Source of the DNA: CBFDBF01 sp050293315
GTDB taxonomy: Bacteria; Pseudomonadota; Gammaproteobacteria; Chromatiales; Chromatiaceae
Length of the DNA: 64,000 nt
Assembly (NCBI GenBank): GCA_050293315.1
Contig: JBNKMS010000012.1
Coordinates: forward strand, 371,219-435,218
Direction: 5' to 3'
A model generated the notes under the pieces. It was not told the DNA's origin and searched no databases. It saw only the letters and a list, made by a program, of their open reading frames with translations. The first letter of the stretch is position 1. Each line of letters opens with the position of its first letter. This document shows, in pieces, positions 44,000 to 51,907 of this stretch. The position numbers were made by a program, and so were the translations under genes.

Positions 44000-44072
44000 A
44001 AAAAGATTTCAGACAAACGGGTACTACGGGCCGGATCTACCAGCGCCATCGTCCGCCTGTCTGGGCTATCTT
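44000..44072 (-). promoter_or_regulatory. trp attenuator/terminator hairpin before trpE
   Basis: On the minus strand CAGACAGGCGG (44063-44053) pairs with CCCGTTTGTCTG (44021-44010) through six Watson-Crick, two G-U and three more G-C/C-G pairs. AAGAT/ATCTT extends the base, and a T-run (44004-44000) follows. The 31-base loop contains the Trp codons and stop of the leader peptide. A ribosome stalled on those codons would cover the 5' arm and block the terminator, allowing trpE expression when Trp is scarce. The mechanism is inferred from the layout. Confidence 0.7.
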
Positions 44073-44093
44073 GCTGTGTATTGAGAGTCGCAT
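44037..44093 (-). CDS. trpL: trp operon leader peptide
   Basis: An 18-residue frame, MRLSIHSKIAQTGGRWRW, with acggaag five to six bases before its ATG. Two Trp codons lie at positions 16 and 18, and the stop comes immediately after the second. It lies between rpe and trpE, overlapping the 5' arm of the attenuator hairpin. Trp codons are rare, so two at the end of a tiny frame here are strong evidence for attenuation control. Confidence 0.8.
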   Translation of the reverse strand: MRLSIHSKIAQTGGRWRW

Positions 44094-44151
44094 GTTTCTT
44101 CCGTTTAGGTTGAGAGCGGTAACAATAGTCCAATTTGCGCCGCTATTCCAG

Positions 44152-44838
44152 TCAAACCGAGGCCAAGGCGTCACGCATGGCCCGGATTATGGAGTCGTAG
44201 CGGTTGGGATCACCCTCTTTTCCCTGGCCGAATATCCCGGATCCGGCGACAAAGGTGTCGGCCCCGGCCGCGGCAACCGCAGCGATGTTGTCTGCCTTTA
44301 TTCCACCATCCACCTCCAGACGGATAGCGTGGTCGGCACCATCTATCATCTGGCGGATCTGACGGATCTTGTCCATAGCGGAGGGGATGAAACTCTGCCC
44401 GCCAAAACCTGGGTTGACCGACATCACCAGGACCATATCGACCATATCCAGCACGTGCTCCAGATGGGACAGTGGAGTGGCCGGATTAAAAACCAACCCC
44501 GACTTGCAGCCGCTATCACGGATCAACTGCAGGGTGCGGTGTGGGTGACGGCTGGCCTCCGGGTGGAAGGTGATATAGCTGGCACCGGCAGCGGCAAAAT
44601 CCGGGACGATTCGATCCACCGGCTCTACCATCAGGTGGACATCTATCGGGGCGCTCACCCCATGTTTGCGTAGGGCCTCGCACACCAGCGGACCGATGGT
44701 GAGGTTGGGGACATAGTGATTGTCCATTACATCGAAGTGGACGATATCGGCACCAGCGGCCAGGACCCGATCTACCTCGGCTCCAAGCTGGGCGAAGTCC
44801 GCAGAGAGGATGGATGGGGCAAGCAGGTAGTCAGCCAT
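44152..44838 (-). CDS. rpe: ribulose-phosphate 3-epimerase
   Basis: About 228 residues from the ATG at 44838 (MADYLLAPSIL), with aagggaa upstream; a longer frame to 44886 is less likely. TIM-barrel landmarks: LAPSILSADF, HFDVMDNHYVPNLTIGP, DVHLMVEP, MSVNPGFGGQSFI, LEVDGGIK and VAGSGIFG. Catalytic Asp and metal His residues are present. It interconverts ribulose-5-P and xylulose-5-P in the pentose phosphate and Calvin cycles. First gene before the trp set on this strand. Confidence 0.96.
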   Translation of the reverse strand: MADYLLAPSILSADFAQLGAEVDRVLAAGADIVHFDVMDNHYVPNLTIGPLVCEALRKHGVSAPIDVHLMVEPVDRIVPDFAAAGASYITFHPEASRHPHRTLQLIRDSGCKSGLVFNPATPLSHLEHVLDMVDMVLVMSVNPGFGGQSFIPSAMDKIRQIRQMIDGADHAIRLEVDGGIKADNIAAVAAAGADTFVAGSGIFGQGKEGDPNRYDSIIRAMRDALASV

Positions 44839-44968
44839 AGTGGTTCCCTTGCGTACACAGATTTTCTGAGCGCCACTGTACCCCAAGCGCTACCGTTTTT
44901 CATCTGGTGGGGGAGAAAAACTGTCTATACTTTGGGCTATCGATGGCCTGGGCAAGGAAGATCACTAT

Positions 44969-45844
44969 ATGCGAAGAGCATCTGTGCTGTTGTTGTGTAT
45001 GACCCTGTTAACAGCGGTGGCTGTTGCTACCGATCTTGAACGCGAGAAACGCCTGGCGACACAGCTGGCCAACAGCCAATTGGTGGGGGAGGGGGTTACG
45101 CTCAAGGCGGGGAGTGATGAAATATTCGCCATCCATACCGAGGTTGAGCGCGGTGATACGCGCGGCGCGGCAATCTTGCTGCACGGGCTCGGTGGATACC
45201 CCGATACCCCCAAAGTTATTGGTCCCCTACGGAGATATCTGCCCCAGCATGGTTGGGAGAGTATCTCCGTGCAGATGCCGCTGGCTACTGCAGGCAGTGG
45301 CAGCTCTGAGTATGAGAAGCTGATCCCTGAGGCGACGGCGAGGATAAGCGCTGCAGTTGAATACCTACGGCAGCGTAAGATAGAGAAGATCGTATTGATT
45401 GGACACTCGCTGGGTGCACGTATGGCGGCACACTATCTGGCAGCAGAGAAGCCGCCAAAAGAGATAATCGCCTGGGTGGCGATAGGGGGGATGTTGGAGC
45501 CCGAGGGGTCAGAGAGCAAGACCAGCGAGGAGTTGAGCAAGATCAAACTGCCAACCCTGGATATCTACGGTAGCCAGGATCTTGTAGTGGTTCGTACTAG
45601 CGCCAAGCAGCGCCAGGCTGCGGCACGCAAGGCGGAGAACAGCAACTATCGTCAGACCGTGGTTACCGGGGCCAACCACTCTTTCGCTGGCTTGGAGGGG
45701 GAGCTGGCCAGTCGAGTGGGGGCGTGGATGGCGAAGATAGAGCAGCAGGGGCCGCTGGCTGAGCCGGAGTCAAAATCGGAGACAGAACCGAAGCTGGAGA
45801 GTGGGCCGGAGGCAGAGCAAGAACAACAACAGCAACAGCAGTAG
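44969..45844 (+). CDS. DUF3530-type exported alpha/beta-hydrolase
   Basis: A 291-residue protein with a signal peptide (RRASVLLLCMTLLTAVAVA). Alpha/beta-hydrolase motifs are ILLHGLGGYPDTPKV, nucleophile elbow LIGHSLGARMA, a late Asp in LDIYGSQDLVV and His in GANHSFAG. The C-terminal ~30 residues are Glu/Pro-rich and then poly-Gln. Substrate unknown; the periplasmic location is predicted from the signal. Divergent from rpe. Confidence 0.8.
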   Translation: MRRASVLLLCMTLLTAVAVATDLEREKRLATQLANSQLVGEGVTLKAGSDEIFAIHTEVERGDTRGAAILLHGLGGYPDTPKVIGPLRRYLPQHGWESISVQMPLATAGSGSSEYEKLIPEATARISAAVEYLRQRKIEKIVLIGHSLGARMAAHYLAAEKPPKEIIAWVAIGGMLEPEGSESKTSEELSKIKLPTLDIYGSQDLVVVRTSAKQRQAAARKAENSNYRQTVVTGANHSFAGLEGELASRVGAWMAKIEQQGPLAEPESKSETEPKLESGPEAEQEQQQQQQ

Positions 45845-45892
45845 GTGGGGTGGGTATTTTCGCCAGTTTCAGCGACCCTTTAAATTTATTTT

Positions 45893-46001
45893 TTAGCCGC
45901 TAATGCACGCTAATCACTGCCATAATACGCAAATTAACTCTTGTTCTGACTCTATATATCGTTGCGAACTTTTGCGGTAGTTTGCGTTTCTTTGTGGCTA
46001 A
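45893..46001. repeat. 109-base inverted-repeat element related to the heptad family
   Basis: The left end TTAGCCGCTAATGCACGCTAA matches the inverted right end, which ends TTTCTTTGTGGCTAA. TTTGCG units lie internally. No gene. The end sequence differs from the TAATTAA/AGTAATAA type, so it is a cousin rather than a copy. Confidence 0.55.
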
Positions 46002-46074
46002 CAGAATAAGGGAAGGCGGTGTCAGGCCTGTCTTCTTAAATTGCTTGAATATTGCTGCCGGCGCAATATGCGGT

Positions 46075-46671
46075 CTAGCTATACCGCTCTAGCCGTTCAT
46101 GTAGGGGGCTGGTGCGGGGGAAGTGCGAGCGCAGGAACTCCATCTGATCGGCCAGGACGTTACGCCCCTGCAGATAGATATACTCTGCATGGGTAGGGGT
46201 GAATGGGATAGCCAGTAGTTCCATACCTGCCATCTCCGGGGTGCGGCCCGCCTTATAGTTATTGCAGCGGGTGCAGGCTGTCACCACATTGTTCCAGTGG
46301 TCCGGTCCGCCTCGACTCAGCGGGCGCACATGGTCTCGCGACAGCCGCCTGGGTGGAAACTCATGGCCGCAGTAGAGACAGATATGGCCATCACGCTGAA
46401 ATAGTGTCTCGTTGTTTAGTGGTGGGATATAGCTGTCACGCATCTTCTCCATCACCCGGCTGTTGCCGTGGGTGGCGATGATGGTATTGACCTCTACCGT
46501 GCTGCGCAGGTGAGAGTGGGCGTTTATTCCGCCACGGAGACGATACAGCACCTGGCCACAGTTATATGCTATCTGGCCAAGGAAGTGCAGCCGCACCGCA
46601 TCACGGTAGTCGATCCATCCCAGGGGCATGCCTGCGATGTCGGTGCGTAGAATCAGCTGTTGTAGATTCAC
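46075..46671 (-). CDS. HNH endonuclease family protein
   Basis: A 198-residue protein probably starting at GTG 46671, with aggagaga upstream. The zinc-finger HNH nuclease domain is intact: CLYCGHEFPPRRLSRDHVRPLSRGGPDHWNN (two Cys, catalytic DHV, Asn) and TACTRCNNYKAGRTPE (two further Cys). The ~85-residue N-terminus and ~55-residue C-terminus are of the type found in widespread chromosomal HNH proteins of unknown role. Not linked to a restriction system here. Confidence 0.85.
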   Translation of the reverse strand: MNLQQLILRTDIAGMPLGWIDYRDAVRLHFLGQIAYNCGQVLYRLRGGINAHSHLRSTVEVNTIIATHGNSRVMEKMRDSYIPPLNNETLFQRDGHICLYCGHEFPPRRLSRDHVRPLSRGGPDHWNNVVTACTRCNNYKAGRTPEMAGMELLAIPFTPTHAEYIYLQGRNVLADQMEFLRSHFPRTSPLHERLERYS

Positions 46672-47255
46672 CGCCGTCTCTCTCCTACCAATGGGGGATA
46701 GTACCTGGACCCCCTTCAGTGCTGGGGATGATACACCGATTGAGCGCAGGATTTCTAGCGGGGCTGGTCTCTCTCTTCAACCGAACGAGAACAGCCACCA
46801 TGGGTTGAAGAGAGTCGGTCATTGCATAATTGGGTATCACATCTGCCTTCTCGACGGCGTGAGTAAAGGCCCACCAAGTGTATGCTCAACGCCATTCAGA
46901 CGTTGGTCATTGGTGTTGTGAATGGTGTTTTGTGAATACAAAAATCTCTGGTATTACCGTGGGTTATGCACAACTATCCTGGTGGCGGTGGAAAACATGT
47001 GATATGGATCACACTCTTGCCAGAGGTATCTGTTTGGCTAATGTAACGCATTGATTATCAAGCAATATTACAGATTGGTTACAAATTTACCAATTTAAGT
47101 GCGGGGTATATATATCCCCATCTGGAGTGAAATTGGCTGGTTTTATACACAGGGTTATCCACAGATATTGTGGAAAAGATTTTAACTGTAATGAGAATAG
47201 TAGGTTAGTGGTTTTAGCGCTTAAGAAATTGCTCCAACTCGGGTAGAGTCTTCCC
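46672..47255. other. 584-base intergenic region between the HNH gene and priA
   Basis: No gene is seen. It contains a 12-bp inverted repeat CTCTCTTCAACC/GGTTGAAGAGAG (46771-46814), an AT-rich tract (about 47036-47110, with TTGATTATCAA), a near-palindrome GGGGTATATATATCCCC (47104-47120) and several DnaA-box matches listed separately. Confidence 0.7.
46964..47177. promoter_or_regulatory. cluster of DnaA boxes upstream of priA
   Basis: TTATGCACA at 46964-46972, TTATACACA at 47143-47151 and TTATCCACA at 47155-47163 all match the TTATNCACA consensus perfectly. TTTTCCACA on the minus strand at 47169-47177 is a weaker match. The last three sit within 35 bases, and an AT-rich segment separates them from the first. 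DnaA probably binds here, whether for initiation, titration or priA control. Confidence 0.6.
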
Positions 47256-49475
47256 ATGTCCAGAGAGGCCCTACTGCGGATTGCCGTACCAGCACCGCTC
47301 CATTCAAGTTTCGACTATCTGCCACCACGGGGGGTTGATCCGGCCTCTCTACGGCCGGGAGAGCGGCTGTTGCTGCCCTTTGGTCGGGGTGAGCGCTGTG
47401 GGGTCCTGCTGGAGGTGGTAACCGAGAGTCAGGTGCCGGTTGAGCGATTGAAGCGCGCATTGCGGCGACTGGATAAGACGCCACTGCTAGGGCCGCATGA
47501 GTTGGGGTTGTTGCAGTGGGCGGCCGACTACTATCACCATCCGATCGGTGAGGTGGTGGCTGCAGCGCTGCCACTGCGTCTACGCAGGGGGAGGCCGCTA
47601 CAGGCCGGTACCCGTCCTGGCTGGAGATTGACTCCGCAGGGGGAGGAGCAGCTTCCAGATGATCTTACGCGTGCGCCGCGCCAGGCCGCCGTGCTGCGAA
47701 TTCTGCAGCAGACGGAAGGGGGTTGCCTGGGGCAGCGGGAGCTCTATGCTATCTGTGGCGAGTGTCGAACTGTACTACGCAGCATGCAGCAGAAGGGGTG
47801 GCTGCAGCCTTGGGCGGTTGAGGAGGGGCGTCCGCAGCCGACGTCTGCATCTACAGAGGGAGGGCATGATCTGAACCCGGCGCAGCAGCAGGCGGTAGCT
47901 GCAGTACTGGAGGGGATGCAGCGGTTCAGCCCCTTCCTCCTGGATGGGGTGACTGGTAGCGGTAAGACAGAGGTCTATCTTCGTCTGGTTGAGCAGGTGG
48001 TGACGCAGGGGCGTCAGGTGTTGATTCTAGTGCCGGAGATCGGTCTTACTCCACAGCTTATGGAGCGGTTTCGAAGACGTATTGCCGCCCCTGTTGCCCT
48101 GCTGCACTCCGGGCTCTCTGATCTGGAGCGGGAGAGCGGCTGGCTAGCCGCATCCCAGGGTGAGGCGGCCGTGGTCATAGGTACCCGCTCTGCCATCTTT
48201 ACCCCAATCCCCAGACTTGGGCTGGTGGTGGTGGATGAGGAGCATGACCTCTCATTCAAACAGCAGGAGGGGTTTCGCTATTCGGCGCGGGATCTGGCGC
48301 TGGTACTGGCGCAGCGCCGCAACTGTCCGGTGCTGCTCGGTTCGGCCACCCCATCGCTAGAGAGCATCCACAATGTAGAGAGCGGTCGATATCGCCATCT
48401 GCGACTGCCTGAGCGTGCCGGCAGTGCCATCTCTCCCAAGATTGATCTGTTGGATATCCGCTCGGCACGACTGGACGGTGGTCTCTCTCCTCATCTGATA
48501 CATCTGATGGGGGAGCAGCTGCAGGCGGGCAACCAGGTGCTGCTGTTTCTCAACCGGCGCGGGTACGCGCCCCAGCTGACCTGTTATAGCTGTGGCTGGA
48601 TCGCCCAATGTCGTCGCTGTGACGCCCGCATGACTATGCATCAGGGGAGTAATATCCTGTGGTGTCACCACTGCGGTTCGCAGCGACGCACTGACCGGGA
48701 GTGTCCAGATTGTGGGGGGGCGGAGCTGTACCCTTTAGGTCACGGGACAGAGCGGCTGGAGGAGACGGTGGCTGGCCGCTTCCCGGATATGGCTGTCGTC
48801 AGGATTGACCGTGACTCCACCAGCCGTAAGGGGAGTCTGCAGCGGCTTTTGACTGACATCCATAAAGGGGCCTACTCCATCCTGCTGGGGACCCAGATGT
48901 TGGCCAAGGGACACCACTTTCCCAATGTTACATTGGTCGGGATTATCGATGTCGATCAAGGGCTGTTCGGTGCCGACTACCGGGCCGCAGAGAGGATGGC
49001 GCAGCTGGTCACCCAGGTGGCCGGGCGGGCAGGCAGGGCAGAGAAGCCGGGGCGGGTTATTCTGCAGACCCGTCATCCCGATCATCCGCTGCTACAGACC
49101 TTGATCCACAAAGGATATGGTCCGTTTGTCCATGAGGCCCTGCATGAGCGCCAGCTTGCAGCCCTACCACCGTATAGCTATCAGGCCCTGATCCGGGCGG
49201 AGGCATCCAGTGAGGCTGTGCCCAGGGAGTTTCTGCAGCGGGCATCGGAGTTGGCTGAGGGGATTGATAGCAGCCGACCGCTGGAGTTGTGGGGTCCGGT
49301 TCCCGCCCCGATGGAGCGCCGGGCCGGGCGCTATCGGGTGCATCTACTACTGCAGGCCGGACAGCGGACAGAGCTGCAGCAGTTTCTACGGGAGTGGCTG
49401 CCTACGGTGCGCGAACTGAAATTGGCGCGCAAGGTGCGCTGGTCGGTGGATGTGGATCCGCAGGAGATGTTTTAG
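47256..49475 (+). CDS. priA: primosomal protein N' (replication restart helicase PriA)
   Basis: A 739-residue helicase. The 3'-DNA-binding N-terminal domain (LRIAVPAPLHSSFDYLPP) is followed by helicase motifs GVTGSGKTEVYL, VPEIGLT, VVVDEEHDLSFKQQEG and LLGSATPSLES. The zinc domain has Cys pairs (CYSCGWIAQCRRC, WCHHCG, CPDCGG), and GTQMLAKGHHFPNV and QVAGRAGR come later. PriA reloads the replisome at stalled forks. The region just upstream carries DnaA boxes. Confidence 0.97.
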   Translation: MSREALLRIAVPAPLHSSFDYLPPRGVDPASLRPGERLLLPFGRGERCGVLLEVVTESQVPVERLKRALRRLDKTPLLGPHELGLLQWAADYYHHPIGEVVAAALPLRLRRGRPLQAGTRPGWRLTPQGEEQLPDDLTRAPRQAAVLRILQQTEGGCLGQRELYAICGECRTVLRSMQQKGWLQPWAVEEGRPQPTSASTEGGHDLNPAQQQAVAAVLEGMQRFSPFLLDGVTGSGKTEVYLRLVEQVVTQGRQVLILVPEIGLTPQLMERFRRRIAAPVALLHSGLSDLERESGWLAASQGEAAVVIGTRSAIFTPIPRLGLVVVDEEHDLSFKQQEGFRYSARDLALVLAQRRNCPVLLGSATPSLESIHNVESGRYRHLRLPERAGSAISPKIDLLDIRSARLDGGLSPHLIHLMGEQLQAGNQVLLFLNRRGYAPQLTCYSCGWIAQCRRCDARMTMHQGSNILWCHHCGSQRRTDRECPDCGGAELYPLGHGTERLEETVAGRFPDMAVVRIDRDSTSRKGSLQRLLTDIHKGAYSILLGTQMLAKGHHFPNVTLVGIIDVDQGLFGADYRAAERMAQLVTQVAGRAGRAEKPGRVILQTRHPDHPLLQTLIHKGYGPFVHEALHERQLAALPPYSYQALIRAEASSEAVPREFLQRASELAEGIDSSRPLELWGPVPAPMERRAGRYRVHLLLQAGQRTELQQFLREWLPTVRELKLARKVRWSVDVDPQEMF

Positions 49476-49542
49476 CAGATGGGATGTATGCTGTGGGCAT
49501 CTATTGGTTATTGATTTTGCAGCCAATATGCCTCTGCGGTTT

Positions 49543-50066
49543 GATCGCGGGATCCAGGAAAGATCTGTAATAATTTTCGCAGCCTAAGACACCTGCGCTC
49601 CTATTTTTCCATCTGCGATAGGCTGCGAGCCCCTTTCTTTTATACGCGTAAAAGAAAGGGGCGAAAGAAAACCGCGCCCGACGACTTGCCCTGCGGGTAC
49701 CCTGCGCTCCTCACGATTTCAGGGGCTCCATCGACGGGCGGTCCATCGCCCGCGATGGAGGCGCCACTTCCCTGTGGCGCCCCTTTGGGCCTAATCCTTC
49801 AATCGTTGCGGTGCTCGGCTGCGTCTGACGGGTTTGGGGTGGGCACCCTAATACCGTGTGTTGCGCCGAGCATCGCAGGCGTAAGCGGAAATGGCCCTTT
49901 AGGGGAGCGACAGGGATGTCGCTCCTGTCCAGCGGGGCAGGGATGCCCCGTATGGACAGCCCCGCTTATGACGAGAGGCGCAGGGTATCCGTAGGACGGA
50001 ACACTCGGTTGCCCTTTTCTTTCGCCTATTTTCTTTTGGGCAAGCAAAAGAAATAGGCTCGTAGCC
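49543..50066. repeat. full-length structured repeat with long terminal inverted repeats
   Basis: A lead-in (TTGATCGCGGGATC at 49543-49556 and a 21-base block at 49569-49589) is shared with a second copy at 61.8-62.2 kb. The core 49621-50066 has ~51-base terminal inverted repeats (49621-49671 and 50015-50066). Inside are hairpins at 49629-49662 (14 bp), 49726-49760, 49760-49781, 49905-49924 and 49933-49950. Stems are perfect or nearly so. No protein is convincingly encoded. Confidence 0.75.
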
Positions 50067-50250
50067 TTTGCTGGGAAAAGAAAAAGAGCTCTTAAGGTTA
50101 AGGGCTACGAAACTGACTACCAGACCTTTAATAGAGTGGCTGCAATGGCTGCGCAACTAGTTACTGATGCCGCTATAGCAATGGAAAATGCTCAACAGGT
50201 TAAAGGCTACGAAATTAACTACCGGAATTAATCAAGTCACTGGATCCCGT
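50067..50250 (+). pseudogene. possible C-terminal coding remnant with a 26-base direct repeat
   Basis: The stretch from about 50095 to 50231 is open in one frame and ends NAQQVKGYEINYRN-stop, preceded by KGYETDYQ and AAMAAQLVTDAAIAMENA. The two KGYE segments (50097-50122 and 50199-50224) are a diverged direct repeat. No start or ribosome site is visible, and the adjoining repeat element may have cut the 5' part off. The family is not recognised. Confidence 0.3.
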
Positions 50251-50253
50251 GAA

Positions 50254-50355
50254 AAAGCCACAAAGCCGCAAAGAGTATTAATGTTATTTGTGTTAATAAA
50301 CCTTTGCGCCTTAGCGTCTTGGCGTTCTTTGCGTTTATTACTCGATGTCTGTAAT
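50254..50355. repeat. gene-less heptad-repeat element
   Basis: The short left part has CACAAAGCCGCAAAG then AGTATTAATG. The right part has CTTTGCGCCTTAGCGTCTTGG and ends CTTTGCGTTTATTACTCGAT. The right end and the CGCAAAGAGTATTAATG block both recur in the element at 54041-54228. About 100 bases; related to the GxxExxY element. Confidence 0.6.
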
Positions 50356-50388
50356 AGTCGATATGGGTCAGGATGCCCCCAATACTTT

Positions 50389-50946
50389 CTATGGTGTGTT
50401 GCCGGGGAGAAGCCGGACAATCTCGCGGTGCTTGTTTTTTTCCGCCCAATCCATGGCGCTCATCCCTTTGTGATCGCGGAGGCCGCGATCTGCACCCTTT
50501 TGTAGCAGCAGCTTAACCGTCTGCAGATGGCCCCGCTGCGCCGCCCAGATTAGGGCGGTAAAACCCTCTGTCGACTCAACATGGTTTATGTCACTGCCAT
50601 GTTGCAGCAGTAGCTCGACGATATCAGCATGGTTGTTGGATGCGGCCAGCATCATGGCGGTGTATCCACCCTTGTCCCCCAGTCCGGTTGCAGCCCCTGC
50701 GGTCAGCAGTTTTCGCACCGCCTCGGTGTGGCCGTTCAGTGCCGCCTTCATCAGCGGTGTCCAGTAGCAGCTGTCTCGCACGTCTATATTTTGTGGGGTG
50801 GCCAGCAACGACTCCAGTTGGGCCAGATCTCCCAGTTCTGCCGCCTTTACCAGTGGCGGTTCTCCCGCTTCAGGCGGCGGTTGGTCGGCGTCACACCCCA
50901 GCAGGAGGATAGGTACAATTATTAGGTAAAGTGGCTTGTACTTCAT
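50389..50946 (-). CDS. ankyrin-repeat lipoprotein
   Basis: A 185-residue protein. The lipobox LILLGC-like end of the signal (IIVPILLLGCDADQ) predicts a lipid anchor at Cys ~18. Five ankyrin repeats follow (PLVKAAELGDLAQLESLLA, TPLMKAALNGHTEAVRKLL, TAMMLAASNNHADIVELLL, TALIWAAQRGHLQTVKLLL, SAMDWAEKNKHREIVRLL). Ankyrin repeats mediate protein contacts; the partner is unknown. The 3' end abuts the repeat element. Confidence 0.85.
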   Translation of the reverse strand: MKYKPLYLIIVPILLLGCDADQPPPEAGEPPLVKAAELGDLAQLESLLATPQNIDVRDSCYWTPLMKAALNGHTEAVRKLLTAGAATGLGDKGGYTAMMLAASNNHADIVELLLQHGSDINHVESTEGFTALIWAAQRGHLQTVKLLLQKGADRGLRDHKGMSAMDWAEKNKHREIVRLLPGNTP

Positions 50947-51036
50947 TCTGAGGGTCTCGATAGCAACGGTGCCATTATCTCCCCCAAGACTATTGCGGCA
51001 ATGAGAATTCGCAAGGATTATCTGCTAGGTGCGGTA

Positions 51037-51360
51037 CTACTTGCCTTTGTCGGGTGGGAATATGGTGGCGGGGAAGGGGGTGACGTTGGCATTGGCGTCC
51101 AGATCCAGGATCTTACTGGTCCCCTTTTTTTTCACCTCGTCGATACGGATGACGGCATGCATCGGGACCAGTGTACGGCTTACACCGCTGAACTCGTTCT
51201 TGAGTTTCTCTTCACTCGGGTCGATCACCAGCGAGCTGTTCTCTCCGAAGATCAGCTGTTCAATCTCAACAAAACCGTACATCTCACCCTGGCGAACGTT
51301 TTCTGCATAGAGCTCGTAGACTTTGCCGTGGTTGATAAATATGATCTTGAAGATACGCAT
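51037..51360 (-). CDS. DUF1820 family protein
   Basis: A 107-residue soluble protein matching the DUF1820 pattern: RIFKIIFINHGKVYELYA, GFVEIEQLIFGE, VIDPSEEKLKNEFSGV, VPMHAVIRIDEV. Found in many Gammaproteobacteria; function unknown. Divergent from hisI, with a perfect palindrome between the two starts. Confidence 0.87.
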   Translation of the reverse strand: MRIFKIIFINHGKVYELYAENVRQGEMYGFVEIEQLIFGENSSLVIDPSEEKLKNEFSGVSRTLVPMHAVIRIDEVKKKGTSKILDLDANANVTPFPATIFPPDKGK

Positions 51361-51430
51361 GGAAGTCAGGGGTTGTCTCTACTCGATAGATCGGATTATA
51401 TCAGGTGAGAAGCCGTAAACACCGAAGTTG

Positions 51431-51447
51431 TGATAACAGTGTTATCA
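51431..51447. promoter_or_regulatory. perfect 17-base operator-like palindrome before hisI
   Basis: TGATAACA-G-TGTTATCA: two perfect 8-base arms about one central base, 28 bases before the hisI ATG. The size and symmetry fit the binding site of a dimeric repressor. The regulator is not identified. Confidence 0.5.
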
Positions 51448-51475
51448 TGTAGCAAACAGCTGGAGAGTGCAATTG

Positions 51476-51904
51476 ATGTTGAAAAAGACCGAAGGTTTCA
51501 AGAGCGGGGAGTCGCTGCCGTGGGCAGAGGTGGTTGCGGAACTTCCCTATAATGCCGACGGGTTGATACCCGCCATCGCTCAGCAGCACGACAGCGGCGA
51601 GGTGCTGATGATGGCCTGGATGAACAGCGAGTCGCTGCAGGAGACCCTTGCCACCGGCCGGGTCTGTTACTGGTCTCGCTCACGCCAGAAACTGTGGCGC
51701 AAGGGGGAGTCCTCGGGTCAGGTGCAGCAGCTACAGGAGCTGCGCCTCGACTGTGATGGCGATACCATCCTGTTGCTGGTGGACCAGACCGGTCCGGCCT
51801 GTCACACTGGGCGGCGCAGCTGCTTTTACAACGCGGTGCGCGGCGATCGGCTTGAGGTGATCAGTGATCCACTGATAGACCCGAAAGAGCTCTACGGAAA
51901 ATAG
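51476..51904 (+). CDS. hisI: phosphoribosyl-AMP cyclohydrolase
   Basis: About 142 residues from the ATG at 51476 (ggagag eight bases before); a GTG at 51467 is also in frame. HisI motifs: IPAIAQQHDSGEVLMMAWMN, TGRVCYWSRSRQKLWRKGESSG, LDCDGDTILLLVDQTGPACHTG and RSCFYN, including the zinc Cys and the metal-binding Asp set. Third step of histidine biosynthesis. It is the stand-alone form without a HisE domain. gloB follows three bases after the stop. Confidence 0.93.
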   Translation: MLKKTEGFKSGESLPWAEVVAELPYNADGLIPAIAQQHDSGEVLMMAWMNSESLQETLATGRVCYWSRSRQKLWRKGESSGQVQQLQELRLDCDGDTILLLVDQTGPACHTGRRSCFYNAVRGDRLEVISDPLIDPKELYGK

Positions 51905-51907
51905 CGC

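Noticed and set aside
46771..46814. 12-bp inverted repeat CTCTCTTCAACC/GGTTGAAGAGAG as a terminator
   Set aside because: No T-run and no gene ends on either side; left only as an unexplained inverted repeat in the priA upstream gap.
49659..49874. Protein-coding frame across the structured repeat
   Set aside because: The frame is composed of the palindromic arms, is not kept between the two copies, and has no ribosome site or protein-like composition.
51001..51408. Plus-strand frame opposite the DUF1820 gene
   Set aside because: It is a shadow; the minus-strand DUF1820 protein is clearly recognisable.
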